Source: Thermococci archaeon (GTDB lineage: Archaea > Hadarchaeota > B88-G9). Taken from it: a stretch of 21,627 nucleotides of DNA. The DNA is taken from positions 1-21,627 of the forward strand of contig QMUK01000008.1 in the NCBI GenBank assembly GCA_003660555.1, written 5' to 3'. The notes under the pieces are model-generated. The model saw only the letters and a program-made list of their open reading frames with translations, did no database searches and had not been told where the DNA came from. Of this stretch, positions 7,324 to 14,242 are shown one piece after another (positions within the stretch are counted from its first letter, which is position 1; every line of letters starts with the position of its first letter). The position numbers were made by a program, and so were the translations under genes.

Positions 7324-7833
7324 ATGGGGCTAAGAGACGATGAGAAAAGGGCTCTAGGAATAATGTCTGTCATTAGCAGTGAGCCTTGTTTCAGGACATT
7401 GAAGGGACTTATGGAGGGATTACCCCCATCTGAGATAGCAGAAAGACAGGGAATAACAAGACAAGCCGTTCAGAAGCACATAAAGAGATTACTCAACGTA
7501 GGACTAATAAAAAAGAAAGTAGAGATTTCAGACGGGAAGATCACTACCTCATACATCGTACCAAAAGGTGTTGGGAAGTTAATAACTGAATTGATCTCGC
7601 TTTGCTCTGAGTTCACTAGATCATCTGGAGGCATATATCGGGAAGTGAAAGAGACAGAAAAGAGTGGGGAGATATTGAAAATCGAGGAGAAAATAAAGAG
7701 GATAAGCAGAGAAAGAAACAGGTTGAAAGAGCAACTAGCCAGAGGAATAATAACCGAGGAGGAATACAAGGAGGAAATGGGATTTCTAGATTCCTTAGAG
7801 GACAAAATAAAGAAGCAATTGGAGAAGTTCTAG
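7324..7833 (+). CDS. Winged-helix regulator with C-terminal coiled coil
   Basis: Residues about 10-80 form a helix-turn-helix domain of the MarR/ArsR superfamily: GLPPSEIAERQGITRQAVQKHIKRLLNVGLIKKK is a clear recognition-helix pattern, followed by a wing (ISDGKITTSYIV). Residues about 115-169 are highly charged and helical, and include LARGIITEEEYKEEM, a SHOCT-like short motif usually involved in oligomerisation. The start ATG 7324 lies behind GGGGAGGA, four bases after the AMMECR1 stop; a longer frame from 7294 would overlap AMMECR1 and lacks a good ribosome site. Last gene of the proS operon. It probably binds DNA as a dimer; target unknown. Confidence 0.8.
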   Translation: MGLRDDEKRALGIMSVISSEPCFRTLKGLMEGLPPSEIAERQGITRQAVQKHIKRLLNVGLIKKKVEISDGKITTSYIVPKGVGKLITELISLCSEFTRSSGGIYREVKETEKSGEILKIEEKIKRISRERNRLKEQLARGIITEEEYKEEMGFLDSLEDKIKKQLEKF

Positions 7834-7924
7834 ACGATCTGAGATTAGATGAAGTATATCAGTTAATGTTTTCCCATTTCTAGACTTCAACTGGGGTCTA
7901 GTGCGACGAATCGCGTTTGGCCAG

Positions 7925-7935
7925 AAAAATTTAAG
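7925..7935 (+). promoter_or_regulatory. Possible TATA element for the GPN GTPase gene
   Basis: AAAATTTAAG preceded by purines (CCAGAAA) would give a start near 7957 and a leader of about 100 bases. It is the only AT-rich box in the 223-base gap. Weak, because the leader is long compared with others in this window. Confidence 0.3.
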
Positions 7936-8056
7936 AAGAGTTGATCCTCCTAGTCCTAACTCAGTACAAGAACCACTTTGGTCATTTTCACTGGCCATTG
8001 CTGACTCCAGTTACTGATGAGATCTCGTGCTATCTCCAACCCTGGGGGTGATGAAA

Positions 8057-8791
8057 ATGCAAATAGTAGTGTTCATAGGACCTGCTGGCTCAGGTAAAAC
8101 CACTTTGACAAAAGAATTCGGTTCTTGGCTAAATAAAAACGAATTCAAAGTCAAATACATCAATTTAGATCCAGGAGCTGAAGAGGTTCCGTACGAGTGT
8201 CACTTCGACATCAGAGAGATTTTCACTACGAGGGAGATAATGAGGAAGTACTCATTGGGACCAAACGGTGCTTTGATAAAGAGTGCAGACCTAATGTTAG
8301 AGAAGAAATCAGCTATTGTCTCCAGAATGAGAGAGGTTTCGGTGGATTGCGACTTCATGCTAATTGACACTCCTGGACAGATGGAACTCTTTGTGTTCAG
8401 AGAATCTGGACCTAAGCTTTTGGAAGAACTTGAAAGCATAGGACATCCGATTACAGTATTGGTTCTAGATCCTATATTGGCCTCGTCTCCGGAAAGCTTT
8501 GTTTCAATGCAATTGCTATCCATAGTAGCTCAGCTCAGATTGGGCGTGGAAAGCGTTGTTGTATTCAATAAATCAGATGCCTACGGTGAGGTTGATCTAC
8601 AAGAAATAAAGAGAAGACTTATGTTTGGAAAAGGAGTAATTTCAGAGATGGCATTATCATTTTCGAAATTGGTTGAGGAGTATTCTGGTCCCAGCAGGAT
8701 ACTATCTATTTCTGCCAAAGACAAATCTGGATTCAATGAGTTAATGGACGTTCTCAATGAGATTCATTGCTCCTGTGGTGACCTAACCTAG
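8057..8791 (+). CDS. GPN-loop GTPase
   Basis: A small GTPase of the GPN-loop (Gpn/Fet5/XAB1) family; archaeal members such as Pyrococcus PAB0955 form homodimers, and eukaryotic relatives assist RNA polymerase II assembly. Visible motifs: P-loop GPAGSGKTT (residues 8-16), the diagnostic Gly-Pro-Asn at 68-70 (LGPNGALIKS), G3 DTPGQMELF, G4 NKSDAYG and G5 SISAKDKSG. Length, about 244 residues, is normal. The Shine-Dalgarno GGGGGTGAT (8044-8052) best serves ATG 8057; ATG 8051 sits inside it and GTG 8027 lies upstream of it. Its last 38 bases overlap the convergent archaeosortase gene. Assignment is secure; the archaeal cellular role is not settled. Confidence 0.95.
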   Translation: MQIVVFIGPAGSGKTTLTKEFGSWLNKNEFKVKYINLDPGAEEVPYECHFDIREIFTTREIMRKYSLGPNGALIKSADLMLEKKSAIVSRMREVSVDCDFMLIDTPGQMELFVFRESGPKLLEELESIGHPITVLVLDPILASSPESFVSMQLLSIVAQLRLGVESVVVFNKSDAYGEVDLQEIKRRLMFGKGVISEMALSFSKLVEEYSGPSRILSISAKDKSGFNELMDVLNEIHCSCGDLT

Positions 8792-9311
8792 AGGGGAGGT
8801 GGGCTAGAAAATCCACCAAGGAGAACACATCTTCTTCTATCCTAGGGAATAGTCTGAACGTCAAGTAGGAAAAAGTCATTACTCCCAGGACAGATATTGC
8901 TTTTCCTATTAAGTCGTGTGCCACCCAAAGAGGAGTCCACTTAGTTAGATACAAAATTAGGACTATTCTGAGGACGTTGCCCCAATATATTAATATGAGA
9001 TTCATTGAAATGGCTAATGCTTTCCTAAGTGGTTTTTCTCTCGTGGACAGAATTAGGGCAGAGAAGACTACCATGGCCTCTATTGCTGTGCATCTCCTGT
9101 CGATGTACACTGACGTCCATGGGAGAATTAACTCTCTGCCCTGCAAATGCACTTCAAACCTGAATATGTGAGAAAGTAGACTTGCAGAGTGTGTGGCTAC
9201 TATCGTCTCCAAATGGGAAGTATCCAAAGAGTTAATTAGAACTAGAATCAGAGAGATGGATGTGGTGAGAAAGAGTAGGGGGTAGAGTTCCTTGGAAGTG
9301 TTCGAGCTCAA
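8754..9311 (-). CDS. Archaeosortase/exosortase-family membrane transpeptidase
   Basis: Archaeosortases are polytopic membrane cysteine transpeptidases that cut C-terminal sorting signals of surface proteins and attach them to a lipid. With start TTG 9311 the protein has 185 residues and four or more membrane spans. The catalytic triad is visible in order: Cys74 in RRCTAIEAM, Arg115 in NVLRI (with the family's Asn three before Arg), and His132 in VAHDLIGKA. A 256-codon frame exists, but its extra N-terminus lies wholly over the decarboxylase gene and is not membrane-like. TTG 9311 follows a GGGTGG site. The gene overlaps the divergent decarboxylase by 20 bases and the convergent GTPase by 38. 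Subclass cannot be read off; no recognisable target tail is in the window. Confident in family, less so in start. Confidence 0.8.
   Translation of the reverse strand: MSSNTSKELYPLLFLTTSISLILVLINSLDTSHLETIVATHSASLLSHIFRFEVHLQGRELILPWTSVYIDRRCTAIEAMVVFSALILSTREKPLRKALAISMNLILIYWGNVLRIVLILYLTKWTPLWVAHDLIGKAISVLGVMTFSYLTFRLFPRIEEDVFSLVDFLAHLPSRLGHHRSNESH
9230..9238 (+). promoter_or_regulatory. Possible TATA element for the archaetidylserine operon
   Basis: AGTTAATTA lies about 57 bases upstream of TTG 9292, preceded by purines (CCAAAG). It predicts a start near 9262. The box lies inside the archaeosortase coding region on the other strand. Weak match, but the best available. Confidence 0.3.
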
Positions 9312-9882
9312 TCGCCTAGCCCACCCAGAGTTGGCACTGACGGCAATTATAACCTTGTTGCTCTTCGTTTCCTTCATCTTAGTGTTCAATAGGGACCCAG
9401 AGAGATTTCCTCCCAAAGAAAGTGGAATAATAGTTGCTGTTGCCGATGGAAAAATAGATGAGATATCGCCAATAGAAGAGTATCCCGGTATTGAACTCGG
9501 TGGCATACTGGTTAGTACTTTCATGTCTCCCTTCGATGTTCACGTCAACAGGGCCCCTATTTCAGGCAAGGTCGTTCTCGTAACTAAAATTGAGGGGAAA
9601 AAAAGAATTGCTCTATCCAAAAAGAGGGAAGGGTCAGAGAAAACAATAGTTGTCATAGATGGGGGTGGTGTCAAAGTAGCATATGCCCAGATACCTGGAA
9701 TAATCGCTAGAAGGGTATCTTGCTTAGTTAAAGAAGGAGATTACGTCGAAATGGGAGAGAGGGTTGGTAAAATACTCCTCGGATCTAGAGTGGATTTGAT
9801 AGTACCGAAGAACGCTAATATACTAGTAAAGGTTGGAGATAGGGTCAAAGCGGGGGAAACTATAATTGCTAGGCTTAGCTAA
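9292..9882 (+). CDS. asd: Archaetidylserine decarboxylase (phosphatidylserine decarboxylase family)
   Basis: Decarboxylates archaetidylserine to archaetidylethanolamine at the membrane using a pyruvoyl group made by self-cleavage. A membrane segment at residues 16-32 is followed by FNRDPER (the family start). TFMSPFDVHVNRAPISG (near 75-90) and LGSRVDL are hallmarks of the short archaeal/PSD-A type. Self-cleavage is expected between Gly164 and Ser165, leaving a small C-terminal subunit of about 32 residues. Length of 196 is typical. The start TTG 9292 follows AGGGGGT (9276-9282). The gene runs 17 bases into the synthase gene, consistent with translational coupling. Activity on ether lipids is inferred from the archaeal context; the family assignment is strong. 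Confidence 0.92.
   Translation: MEVFELNRLAHPELALTAIITLLLFVSFILVFNRDPERFPPKESGIIVAVADGKIDEISPIEEYPGIELGGILVSTFMSPFDVHVNRAPISGKVVLVTKIEGKKRIALSKKREGSEKTIVVIDGGGVKVAYAQIPGIIARRVSCLVKEGDYVEMGERVGKILLGSRVDLIVPKNANILVKVGDRVKAGETIIARLS
9345..9352 (-). promoter_or_regulatory. Archaeosortase TATA box inside the decarboxylase coding region
   Basis: On the minus strand TTATAATT is centred 37 bases upstream of TTG 9311, predicting a start near 9322 and a leader of about 11 bases. It lies inside the opposing coding sequence, which fits the overlapping 5' ends of the two genes. Confidence 0.4.
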
Positions 9883-10507
9883 CTTGTTTTCCTTGTTAAA
9901 CTTGTTCTCTGGGCTGATGGCAATATCCAGATTGATGAGTGGAGATATCTATAATTCCGTACGTTTTTTCGTAATTTCCCTTATTTCTGACGGTCTAGAT
10001 GGGACAATAGCTAGGAGAGAAGAGAAAACATCAGAAATAGGGAAGAATTTAGATTCTCTCTCTGATTTGGTTAGTTTTGGTGTTTACCCTCTTTTCTTCT
10101 CACTTGAGAAGATTCCAGAGGAGTTCAACCTCTTTTCCTATGTCTTCGTACTGTGTGGGGCACTTAGACTTGCTAGGTTCAACGTTCTACCTCCGTCGGA
10201 CAAATTCGTGGGATTGCCAATACCCGCAGCTGGCTCTATGTTAGTTTTCTCCTCTTTGGAGGTGAGTGGATATCTGCTACTAGCTTTCCTGATAGTCTTA
10301 TCTATACTGATGGTTTCGGAGGTGGAATACCATAGTCTCAAAGGGAGGGACAGGGAACTCATCCTACTGGGAATACTACTTCTCCTAGTGCTCGTCTATC
10401 CAACCAAGTTTTCCAGATTGCTACTGATACTCCTACTGATTTATCTGATTTCTCCTGTAATACTCCGATTTCTGCCTAGTCTAGTCAGAAATATCCTCCC
10501 AAGGTAG
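9866..10507 (+). CDS. Archaetidylserine synthase (CDP-alcohol phosphatidyltransferase)
   Basis: An integral membrane enzyme joining L-serine to CDP-archaeol. It carries the complete CDP-alcohol phosphatidyltransferase signature DGxxARx8GxxxDxxxD: Asp45-Gly46, Ala49-Arg50, Gly59, Asp63, Asp67, with an additional Asp42. The N-terminal NLFSGLMA segment and six or so hydrophobic spans fit the PssA-like subfamily, as does GALRLARFNV after the motif. At 213 residues it is of normal length. The start is TTG 9866, inside the decarboxylase 3' end and preceded by GGGGGA. Pairing with a decarboxylase makes serine the likely substrate, though motif alone would also allow inositol or glycerol phosphate. 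Its last 23 bases overlap the convergent zinc-ribbon gene. Confidence 0.88.
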   Translation: MLGLANLFSLLNLFSGLMAISRLMSGDIYNSVRFFVISLISDGLDGTIARREEKTSEIGKNLDSLSDLVSFGVYPLFFSLEKIPEEFNLFSYVFVLCGALRLARFNVLPPSDKFVGLPIPAAGSMLVFSSLEVSGYLLLAFLIVLSILMVSEVEYHSLKGRDRELILLGILLLLVLVYPTKFSRLLLILLLIYLISPVILRFLPSLVRNILPR

Positions 10508-10721
10508 TTTCAAACGTGTAGTCACACCAAGGACACTTATACGGGGTGGTGCCCTTCGGATACTTAAATTTCCTTTCGCAAGATTTGCATACTGCTTCGT
10601 CCCAATCCCCAGAAACGTTTGACTCCAGAAGCCTCCCCCTACATATGGGACATCCTCTGGGTTCTTCTCTCTCATCTGTTTTAATCTCATATCCGCAGCT
10701 CTCACACCTGTATCCGGGCAT
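10485..10721 (-). CDS. Small protein with two zinc-ribbon modules
   Basis: A 78-residue protein with eight cysteines in four CxxC pairs: 6/9, 24/27, 45/48 and 63/66, enough for two zinc sites. The first half (YRCESCGYEI...RGCPICRGRL) looks like a rubredoxin-like knuckle; the second (VCKSCERKFKYPKGTTPYKCPWC) is a classic zinc ribbon. No catalytic domain is present, so it probably acts as a nucleic-acid or protein-binding adaptor, but its role is unknown. ATG 10721 follows GAGGGAT that overlaps the gfcR stop, with nine bases between genes, so it is co-transcribed with and translationally linked to gfcR. Its 3' end overlaps the synthase gene by 23 bases. Confidence 0.75.
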   Translation of the reverse strand: MPGYRCESCGYEIKTDEREEPRGCPICRGRLLESNVSGDWDEAVCKSCERKFKYPKGTTPYKCPWCDYTFETTLGGYF

Positions 10722-10730
10722 GGATATCCC

Positions 10731-11339
10731 TCAAATTATTGTAGAGGCCCTTATTAGGTAAAATACAGGAAGTCCTTCTATTTCATCACTTCCCTTCTTG
10801 TCGACTATAACTCCTATTCCAATTGGATGTCCTCCTGCTTCTCTTATTAGCGAAAAAGTATATTTAGCTGTTCTTCCTGTTGTTATTACGTCATCTATCA
10901 CCAAAACCTTCTTATCGCTGACTTCGGAGAATTTCTCGCTCACTAGCCCCTTTCCCCCTCCGTAGTGCCATGGTCTTATTAGAGTGAGTTTCGTCCCCAA
11001 TTCCTTAGCAATTACTGAAGCTAGAGGTACCCCACTCGATATCATTCCCGCGACTACTTCGGGGTAGCTTATTTTGCCTCTTTCGATTTCCTCCATTATT
11101 AGATTTGATAATGCTTTTCCTAACAACTCTAATCTAGTAGGAGACGATGCTACTGGCTCCCAATCTACATATATGTCTCTGGGTGGCTCTATGTCTTCAC
11201 CACTCGCTTTCTCTATGAGGTACTCAGCAGTCTCTCTCGATACATTTAGTTCCTTTGCTATCTCGTCTATAGAGAGACCTCTCTTCCTTAACTCCTTGGC
11301 CTTTTCCATGAGGTTGAATGGACTTCTCACTTCAACCAC
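10731..11339 (-). CDS. gfcR: GfcR-type regulator: HTH plus PRTase-like domain
   Basis: Archaeal PyrE-like proteins of the GfcR type are transcription regulators rather than orotate transferases; the Haloferax member activates sugar-degradation genes. Residues 10-45 are a helix-turn-helix (GLSIDEIAKELNVSRETAEYLIEKA). The rest is a type I phosphoribosyltransferase fold with the PRPP loop VLVIDDVITTGRT at 145-157 (Asp149, Asp150) and PEVVAGMISSGVPLA near the front. Length of 202 fits. The start GTG 11339 lies 27 bases from the centre of a shared TATA box. What it regulates here is unknown; the divergent surface-protein gene and itself are natural candidates. An orotate phosphoribosyltransferase with an added HTH is the alternative reading. 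Confidence 0.88.
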   Translation of the reverse strand: MVEVRSPFNLMEKAKELRKRGLSIDEIAKELNVSRETAEYLIEKASGEDIEPPRDIYVDWEPVASSPTRLELLGKALSNLIMEEIERGKISYPEVVAGMISSGVPLASVIAKELGTKLTLIRPWHYGGGKGLVSEKFSEVSDKKVLVIDDVITTGRTAKYTFSLIREAGGHPIGIGVIVDKKGSDEIEGLPVFYLIRASTII

Positions 11340-11352
11340 CGTAAGCTTATTA

Positions 11353-11371
11353 CCTTTCTAGGTTTTAAAGG
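11353..11371. promoter_or_regulatory. Shared bidirectional promoter/operator between gfcR and the surface-protein gene
   Basis: GGTTTTAAAGG contains the palindrome TTTAAA (11364-11369), the only TATA-like box in the 51-base gap. Its centre is 27 bases from GTG 11339 and 25 from ATG 11391, the archaeal TATA-to-start distance on both sides, so both mRNAs may be leaderless or nearly so. An inverted repeat CCTTT-N9-AAAGG (11353-11357 and 11367-11371) overlaps the box and is a candidate operator. Confidence 0.5.
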
Positions 11372-11390
11372 GTGACGAGGGGACGTGACT

Positions 11391-12836
11391 ATGAACAGAT
11401 TCATTGCTCTAGTAATTCTGTTCTCGGTTGCAATTGCCCCCCTAACCTCATATGGGCTAGAAAGAGAGATATCAATAATCCTAGACAGAGATTCCCTCCT
11501 AAAGGGGGAAGAAGTTCGCATAAGAATAGTCAACACTGGGGAGAGCATGTTGAAATTCCAAGGATACCTGTTGAAAATAAGGAGTTGTAAGACTGGAGAA
11601 ATAGTGAAGTACTTTTTGCAAGAAGAGGAGAGCGAAATATACATCAGGAGTGGAGAGACGTATTCCGAGATAACCTGGGACCAAAGAGATCTAAGTGGAA
11701 ATCCCGTAGAAGAAGGAAATTACTACATTATCGCAGAAGTCGGGGATTTGAGAGACGAGAGAATGATAATTATAGGTCTAGGTGGAGAAGAAAGGATATA
11801 TCCCCCTACTCCAAGGATAATATCTATTGAAGGTGACAAATCCTATCTTGAGGGAGAAGAGAGTGAAATATTGGTTAAATTAGGGAATCCAACGTCTGAA
11901 GAGATTAAAGTTAGTTTGATCTTGGAGGGGGATGTCCTAGAGGAGCCAAAGATTAAAGTGGTCCTTCCTCCTAAGGAAATGTCTACTCACGTAGTGAAAT
12001 TCATCCCGTCCAATAAGGGACGAGGAGGTGTACTACTCCTTCTGTACAGAGGTGCACAGCTACTCGACGTTAGACCCTTTGGCTTCTCGGTTACGGAAAT
12101 GAAACTCCCGGAGTTGGAAATAAGAAAGACTGCGGAATTATCTAAAGAACATCTGAGAGTAGTCATACACTTAGAAAACGTTGGAAAAGACATTGCTCGT
12201 GATGTTTATCTATCAGATTCTTATCCTCCAAGCTTATTTGAGATAATAAGTGGTATCACTGAATGGAAAGGAGAAATAAGTCCTGGAGAAGATGTGTCAA
12301 TAGAGTACGAGCTTCGTATGCTGGAAGGTGGGATAACAGTTTCTCTGCCGCCAGCTATTGTCTCCTTCAAAGACGAAAAAGGAAGAAGTTACTCACTGAA
12401 ATCGAATTCTGTTGAAGTGTCTTTACCTCCGATGAAGTACGAGGAAGAAGAAAAGAAGGAGGAGGGAGTCGAAACTCGCGAAGAGGGTGTAGCGGTAAGA
12501 GTAGGAGAGGAAGAAAAAGGTGTATGGAAGTTCCTTGATCCCCTCGTCAAAGAAATCCAAGGATTTAGAGACGAAGTCAGAGAGCTTCCTCACAAATACT
12601 TGCTTTTCCTAGCAGTAGCGATACTGCTTTTATCTATATTGTTCGCCCTAGAGAGGAAACTGAAGAGAGTTAAAAAAGAGAATGAAAGAAGGGATGAGGA
12701 ACTTAAAGGTCAAAAAATTGAAGAAGTAGAAGAGGAAATTAGTGGGATAAAGGAAGTAGAAAGAGAAGAATTGGAGAAAACACTTAAGAGAATGATTGAG
12801 AGGAAAAAGAGAATAATGGGGGATGAGAGTGTCTAA
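11391..12836 (+). CDS. Secreted BsuPI/CARDB-like surface protein with TM anchor and cytoplasmic coiled coil
   Basis: A 481-residue single-pass membrane protein of unknown function. Residues 1-22 are a signal peptide (MNRFIALVILFSVAIAPLTSYG). Residues about 25-135 resemble the BsuPI beta-sandwich: a Gly-rich VNTGESMLKFQG strand, then SGETYSEITWDQRDLSGNPVEEGNYYIIAEV. A middle Ig-like region follows. Residues about 235-330 resemble CARDB/DUF11 domains (RVVIHLENVGKDIARDVYLSD). An acidic linker (about 340-375) leads to one membrane span at 403-420 and a charged helical tail of about 60 residues inside the cell, likely a coiled coil. ATG 11391 follows GAGGGGA; GTG 11385 is too close to it. It overlaps the thioredoxin-like gene by 14 bases. 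It could be a surface stalk or a link from wall to cytoplasm; domain calls are pattern-based. Confidence 0.75.
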   Translation: MNRFIALVILFSVAIAPLTSYGLEREISIILDRDSLLKGEEVRIRIVNTGESMLKFQGYLLKIRSCKTGEIVKYFLQEEESEIYIRSGETYSEITWDQRDLSGNPVEEGNYYIIAEVGDLRDERMIIIGLGGEERIYPPTPRIISIEGDKSYLEGEESEILVKLGNPTSEEIKVSLILEGDVLEEPKIKVVLPPKEMSTHVVKFIPSNKGRGGVLLLLYRGAQLLDVRPFGFSVTEMKLPELEIRKTAELSKEHLRVVIHLENVGKDIARDVYLSDSYPPSLFEIISGITEWKGEISPGEDVSIEYELRMLEGGITVSLPPAIVSFKDEKGRSYSLKSNSVEVSLPPMKYEEEEKKEEGVETREEGVAVRVGEEEKGVWKFLDPLVKEIQGFRDEVRELPHKYLLFLAVAILLLSILFALERKLKRVKKENERRDEELKGQKIEEVEEEISGIKEVEREELEKTLKRMIERKKRIMGDESV

Positions 12837-13131
12837 CGACGTCTTAAGAGAAATAGAAATAACCTTCTTCTTTACCCCGGACTGTGAATCCTGTGAGGAG
12901 GTATACGAGTTCATAGAAGAGAACCTGGAGAGAATCTCAACGGAAATTGGAGTAAAGGTAACACTCAAACCAATAGAGGTGTTTTCTCACCTGAGTATAG
13001 CAGAGGAACTAGGTATCGTTGCTGTTCCATCCATATTAATAGGTAAAAGAATGATAATAGGTTCCAAGGAGAAGAGTGAACTAATAGACGAGATAAAGGA
13101 GGCAATAAAGGAGGTAGTCGAAAGTGAATGA
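12823..13131 (+). CDS. Thioredoxin/glutaredoxin-like small redox protein
   Basis: A 102-residue thioredoxin-fold protein. The order is strand IEITFFFTPDC, active-site CESC (Cys21 and Cys24), a helix, a central strand, and VAVPSILI with the conserved cis-Pro69 before the last strand. It has no signal peptide, so it acts in the cytoplasm, reducing disulfides or serving as electron carrier; its reductase is not in the window. ATG 12823 overlaps the upstream gene by 14 bases; GTG 12829, better spaced from GGGGGATGA, is an alternative start that removes two residues. It overlaps the next gene by eight bases, so the three genes form an operon. Confidence 0.85.
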   Translation: MRVSNDVLREIEITFFFTPDCESCEEVYEFIEENLERISTEIGVKVTLKPIEVFSHLSIAEELGIVAVPSILIGKRMIIGSKEKSELIDEIKEAIKEVVESE

Positions 13132-13378
13132 AATTGATGAGAAATTGCTGAGAATTCTAGTTTGTCCTTTCTGCAAGAAAGGGGTTAGACTAGAGGGGGG
13201 ACTCATAGTTTCGGACTGTGGTCTGAAATATGCCATTAAGGATGGAATTCCACAAATGTTATATCCTCTCTGCCCAAAGTGCGGGGAAGAAACTAGGATA
13301 AAGAAGGAGGGTAAAAACAAAGTACAATTCAGGTGTCCCAAATGTGGTAATGAATTCGAGGACGAAAGCATATACTGA
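13124..13378 (+). CDS. Trm112/UPF0434-like zinc domain with extra zinc ribbon
   Basis: An 84-residue protein. Residues 5-46 match the Trm112p/UPF0434 family: LLRILVCPFCKKGVRLEGG, then a lone Cys32 and YAIKDGIPQML, equivalent to the family's YPIxDGIPxLL. Trm112 activates several methyltransferases that modify tRNA, rRNA and release factor. A second module at 50-74 (LCPKCGEE...RCPKCGNEF) is a zinc ribbon not found in the short family members. Start GTG 13124 has an excellent site, GGAGGT, eight bases upstream. Its stop codon abuts the convergent sucD stop with no spacer. A stand-alone methyltransferase activator is a reasonable guess, but no methyltransferase lies nearby. Confidence 0.72.
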   Translation: MNEIDEKLLRILVCPFCKKGVRLEGGLIVSDCGLKYAIKDGIPQMLYPLCPKCGEETRIKKEGKNKVQFRCPKCGNEFEDESIY

Positions 13379-14242
13379 TCAAATTATCTCTGAGAGAATT
13401 CTGCCGACCTCCCAAGGGAATTCGGCTACACTTACTCCTGCCTTCTTCAGAGCTTTAATTTTACTTTCTGCTGTCCCTATTCCTCCAGAGATTATTGCCC
13501 CAGCGTGACCCATTCTCTTTCCTGGAGGTGCTGTTCTCCCTGCTATGTAGGCCACTACTGGCTTACTCATCTCATCCTTTATGAATGAAGAGGCTTCTTC
13601 CTCTGCCTTTCCACCTATCTCTCCTATTAGAACTACTGCTCTGGTTTCTCGATCCTCTTCGAACATTTCCAGAACGTCTATGAAGTTAGTCCCAACTATT
13701 GGGTCTCCTCCTATTCCCAGAACTGTGGTTTGTCCTATTCCATGCTTAGTCATTGAATCCACTACCTCATAAGTTAGAGTGCCACTCCTAGAAACTACTC
13801 CGACTTCCCCTTGTTTGAATATTCTATGTGGCATTATTCCGAGCTTAGCTCTGCCTGGACTTATTATTCCTGGAGTGTTCGGTCCTATGAATCTAGAGCC
13901 TTCTATTTCCGCTATTCTCTTCATTTGAGCTACATCGTGTATTGGTATGTGTTCCGTTATTACTACCAAGAAGTCTATGCTATTGTCTATTGCTTCAACC
14001 ACCGCGTCCTTGGCAAACGGAGCCGGCACGAATATCACGGAAGCGTCTACTTCGTGCTCCGAGAGAGCCTCCTCCACGCTGTCATACACTGGAACTCCGT
14101 GTACCATTTCTCCTCCTTTTCCGGGAGTCACTCCTGCCACGATCTTAGTTCCGTAGTCCAGCATCAACCTGGTATGGAATTTTCCCTGTCTTCCAGTTAT
14201 CCCCTGGACCAAAACTTTAGTCTTTTCAGAGACTAGTATCAT
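13379..14242 (-). CDS. sucD: Succinyl-CoA synthetase alpha subunit
   Basis: Alpha subunit of the ligase that interconverts succinyl-CoA plus NDP and phosphate with succinate, CoA and NTP. The N-terminal CoA-binding Rossmann domain is visible ([26 protein letters not shown]), and [11 protein letters not shown] is conserved. The phospho-histidine is His246 in [14 protein letters not shown], with GIGGDP further upstream. Length of 287 is canonical. ATG 14242 follows GGAGGGT; the gene overlaps sucC by 17 bases, so the subunits are translated together. Closely related acyl-CoA synthetases act on other acids, so a broader substrate range is possible in an amino-acid fermenter. Confidence 0.95.
   Translation of the reverse strand: MILVSEKTKVLVQGITGRQGKFHTRLMLDYGTKIVAGVTPGKGGEMVHGVPVYDSVEEALSEHEVDASVIFVPAPFAKDAVVEAIDNSIDFLVVITEHIPIHDVAQMKRIAEIEGSRFIGPNTPGIISPGRAKLGIMPHRIFKQGEVGVVSRSGTLTYEVVDSMTKHGIGQTTVLGIGGDPIVGTNFIDVLEMFEEDRETRAVVLIGEIGGKAEEEASSFIKDEMSKPVVAYIAGRTAPPGKRMGHAGAIISGGIGTAESKIKALKKAGVSVAEFPWEVGRILSEII

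Noticed and set aside
8014-8059. TGATGA repeats resembling C boxes upstream of the GPN GTPase
   Set aside because: No D or D' CTGA at suitable spacing; the second copy is simply the Shine-Dalgarno followed by ATG.
9312-9524. N-terminal extension of the archaeosortase frame
   Set aside because: It is fully antisense to the decarboxylase, is not membrane-like, and would double-code a conserved gene; the family length fits a start at 9311.
10481-10705. Alternative minus-strand frame over the zinc-ribbon gene
   Set aside because: The neighbouring frame at 10485-10721 has eight CxxC-spaced cysteines and a coupled ribosome site; this one has none.
13811-14236. Tyr/Ser-rich plus-strand frame of 141 codons
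   Set aside because: Antisense to sucD in full; biased composition without a domain.
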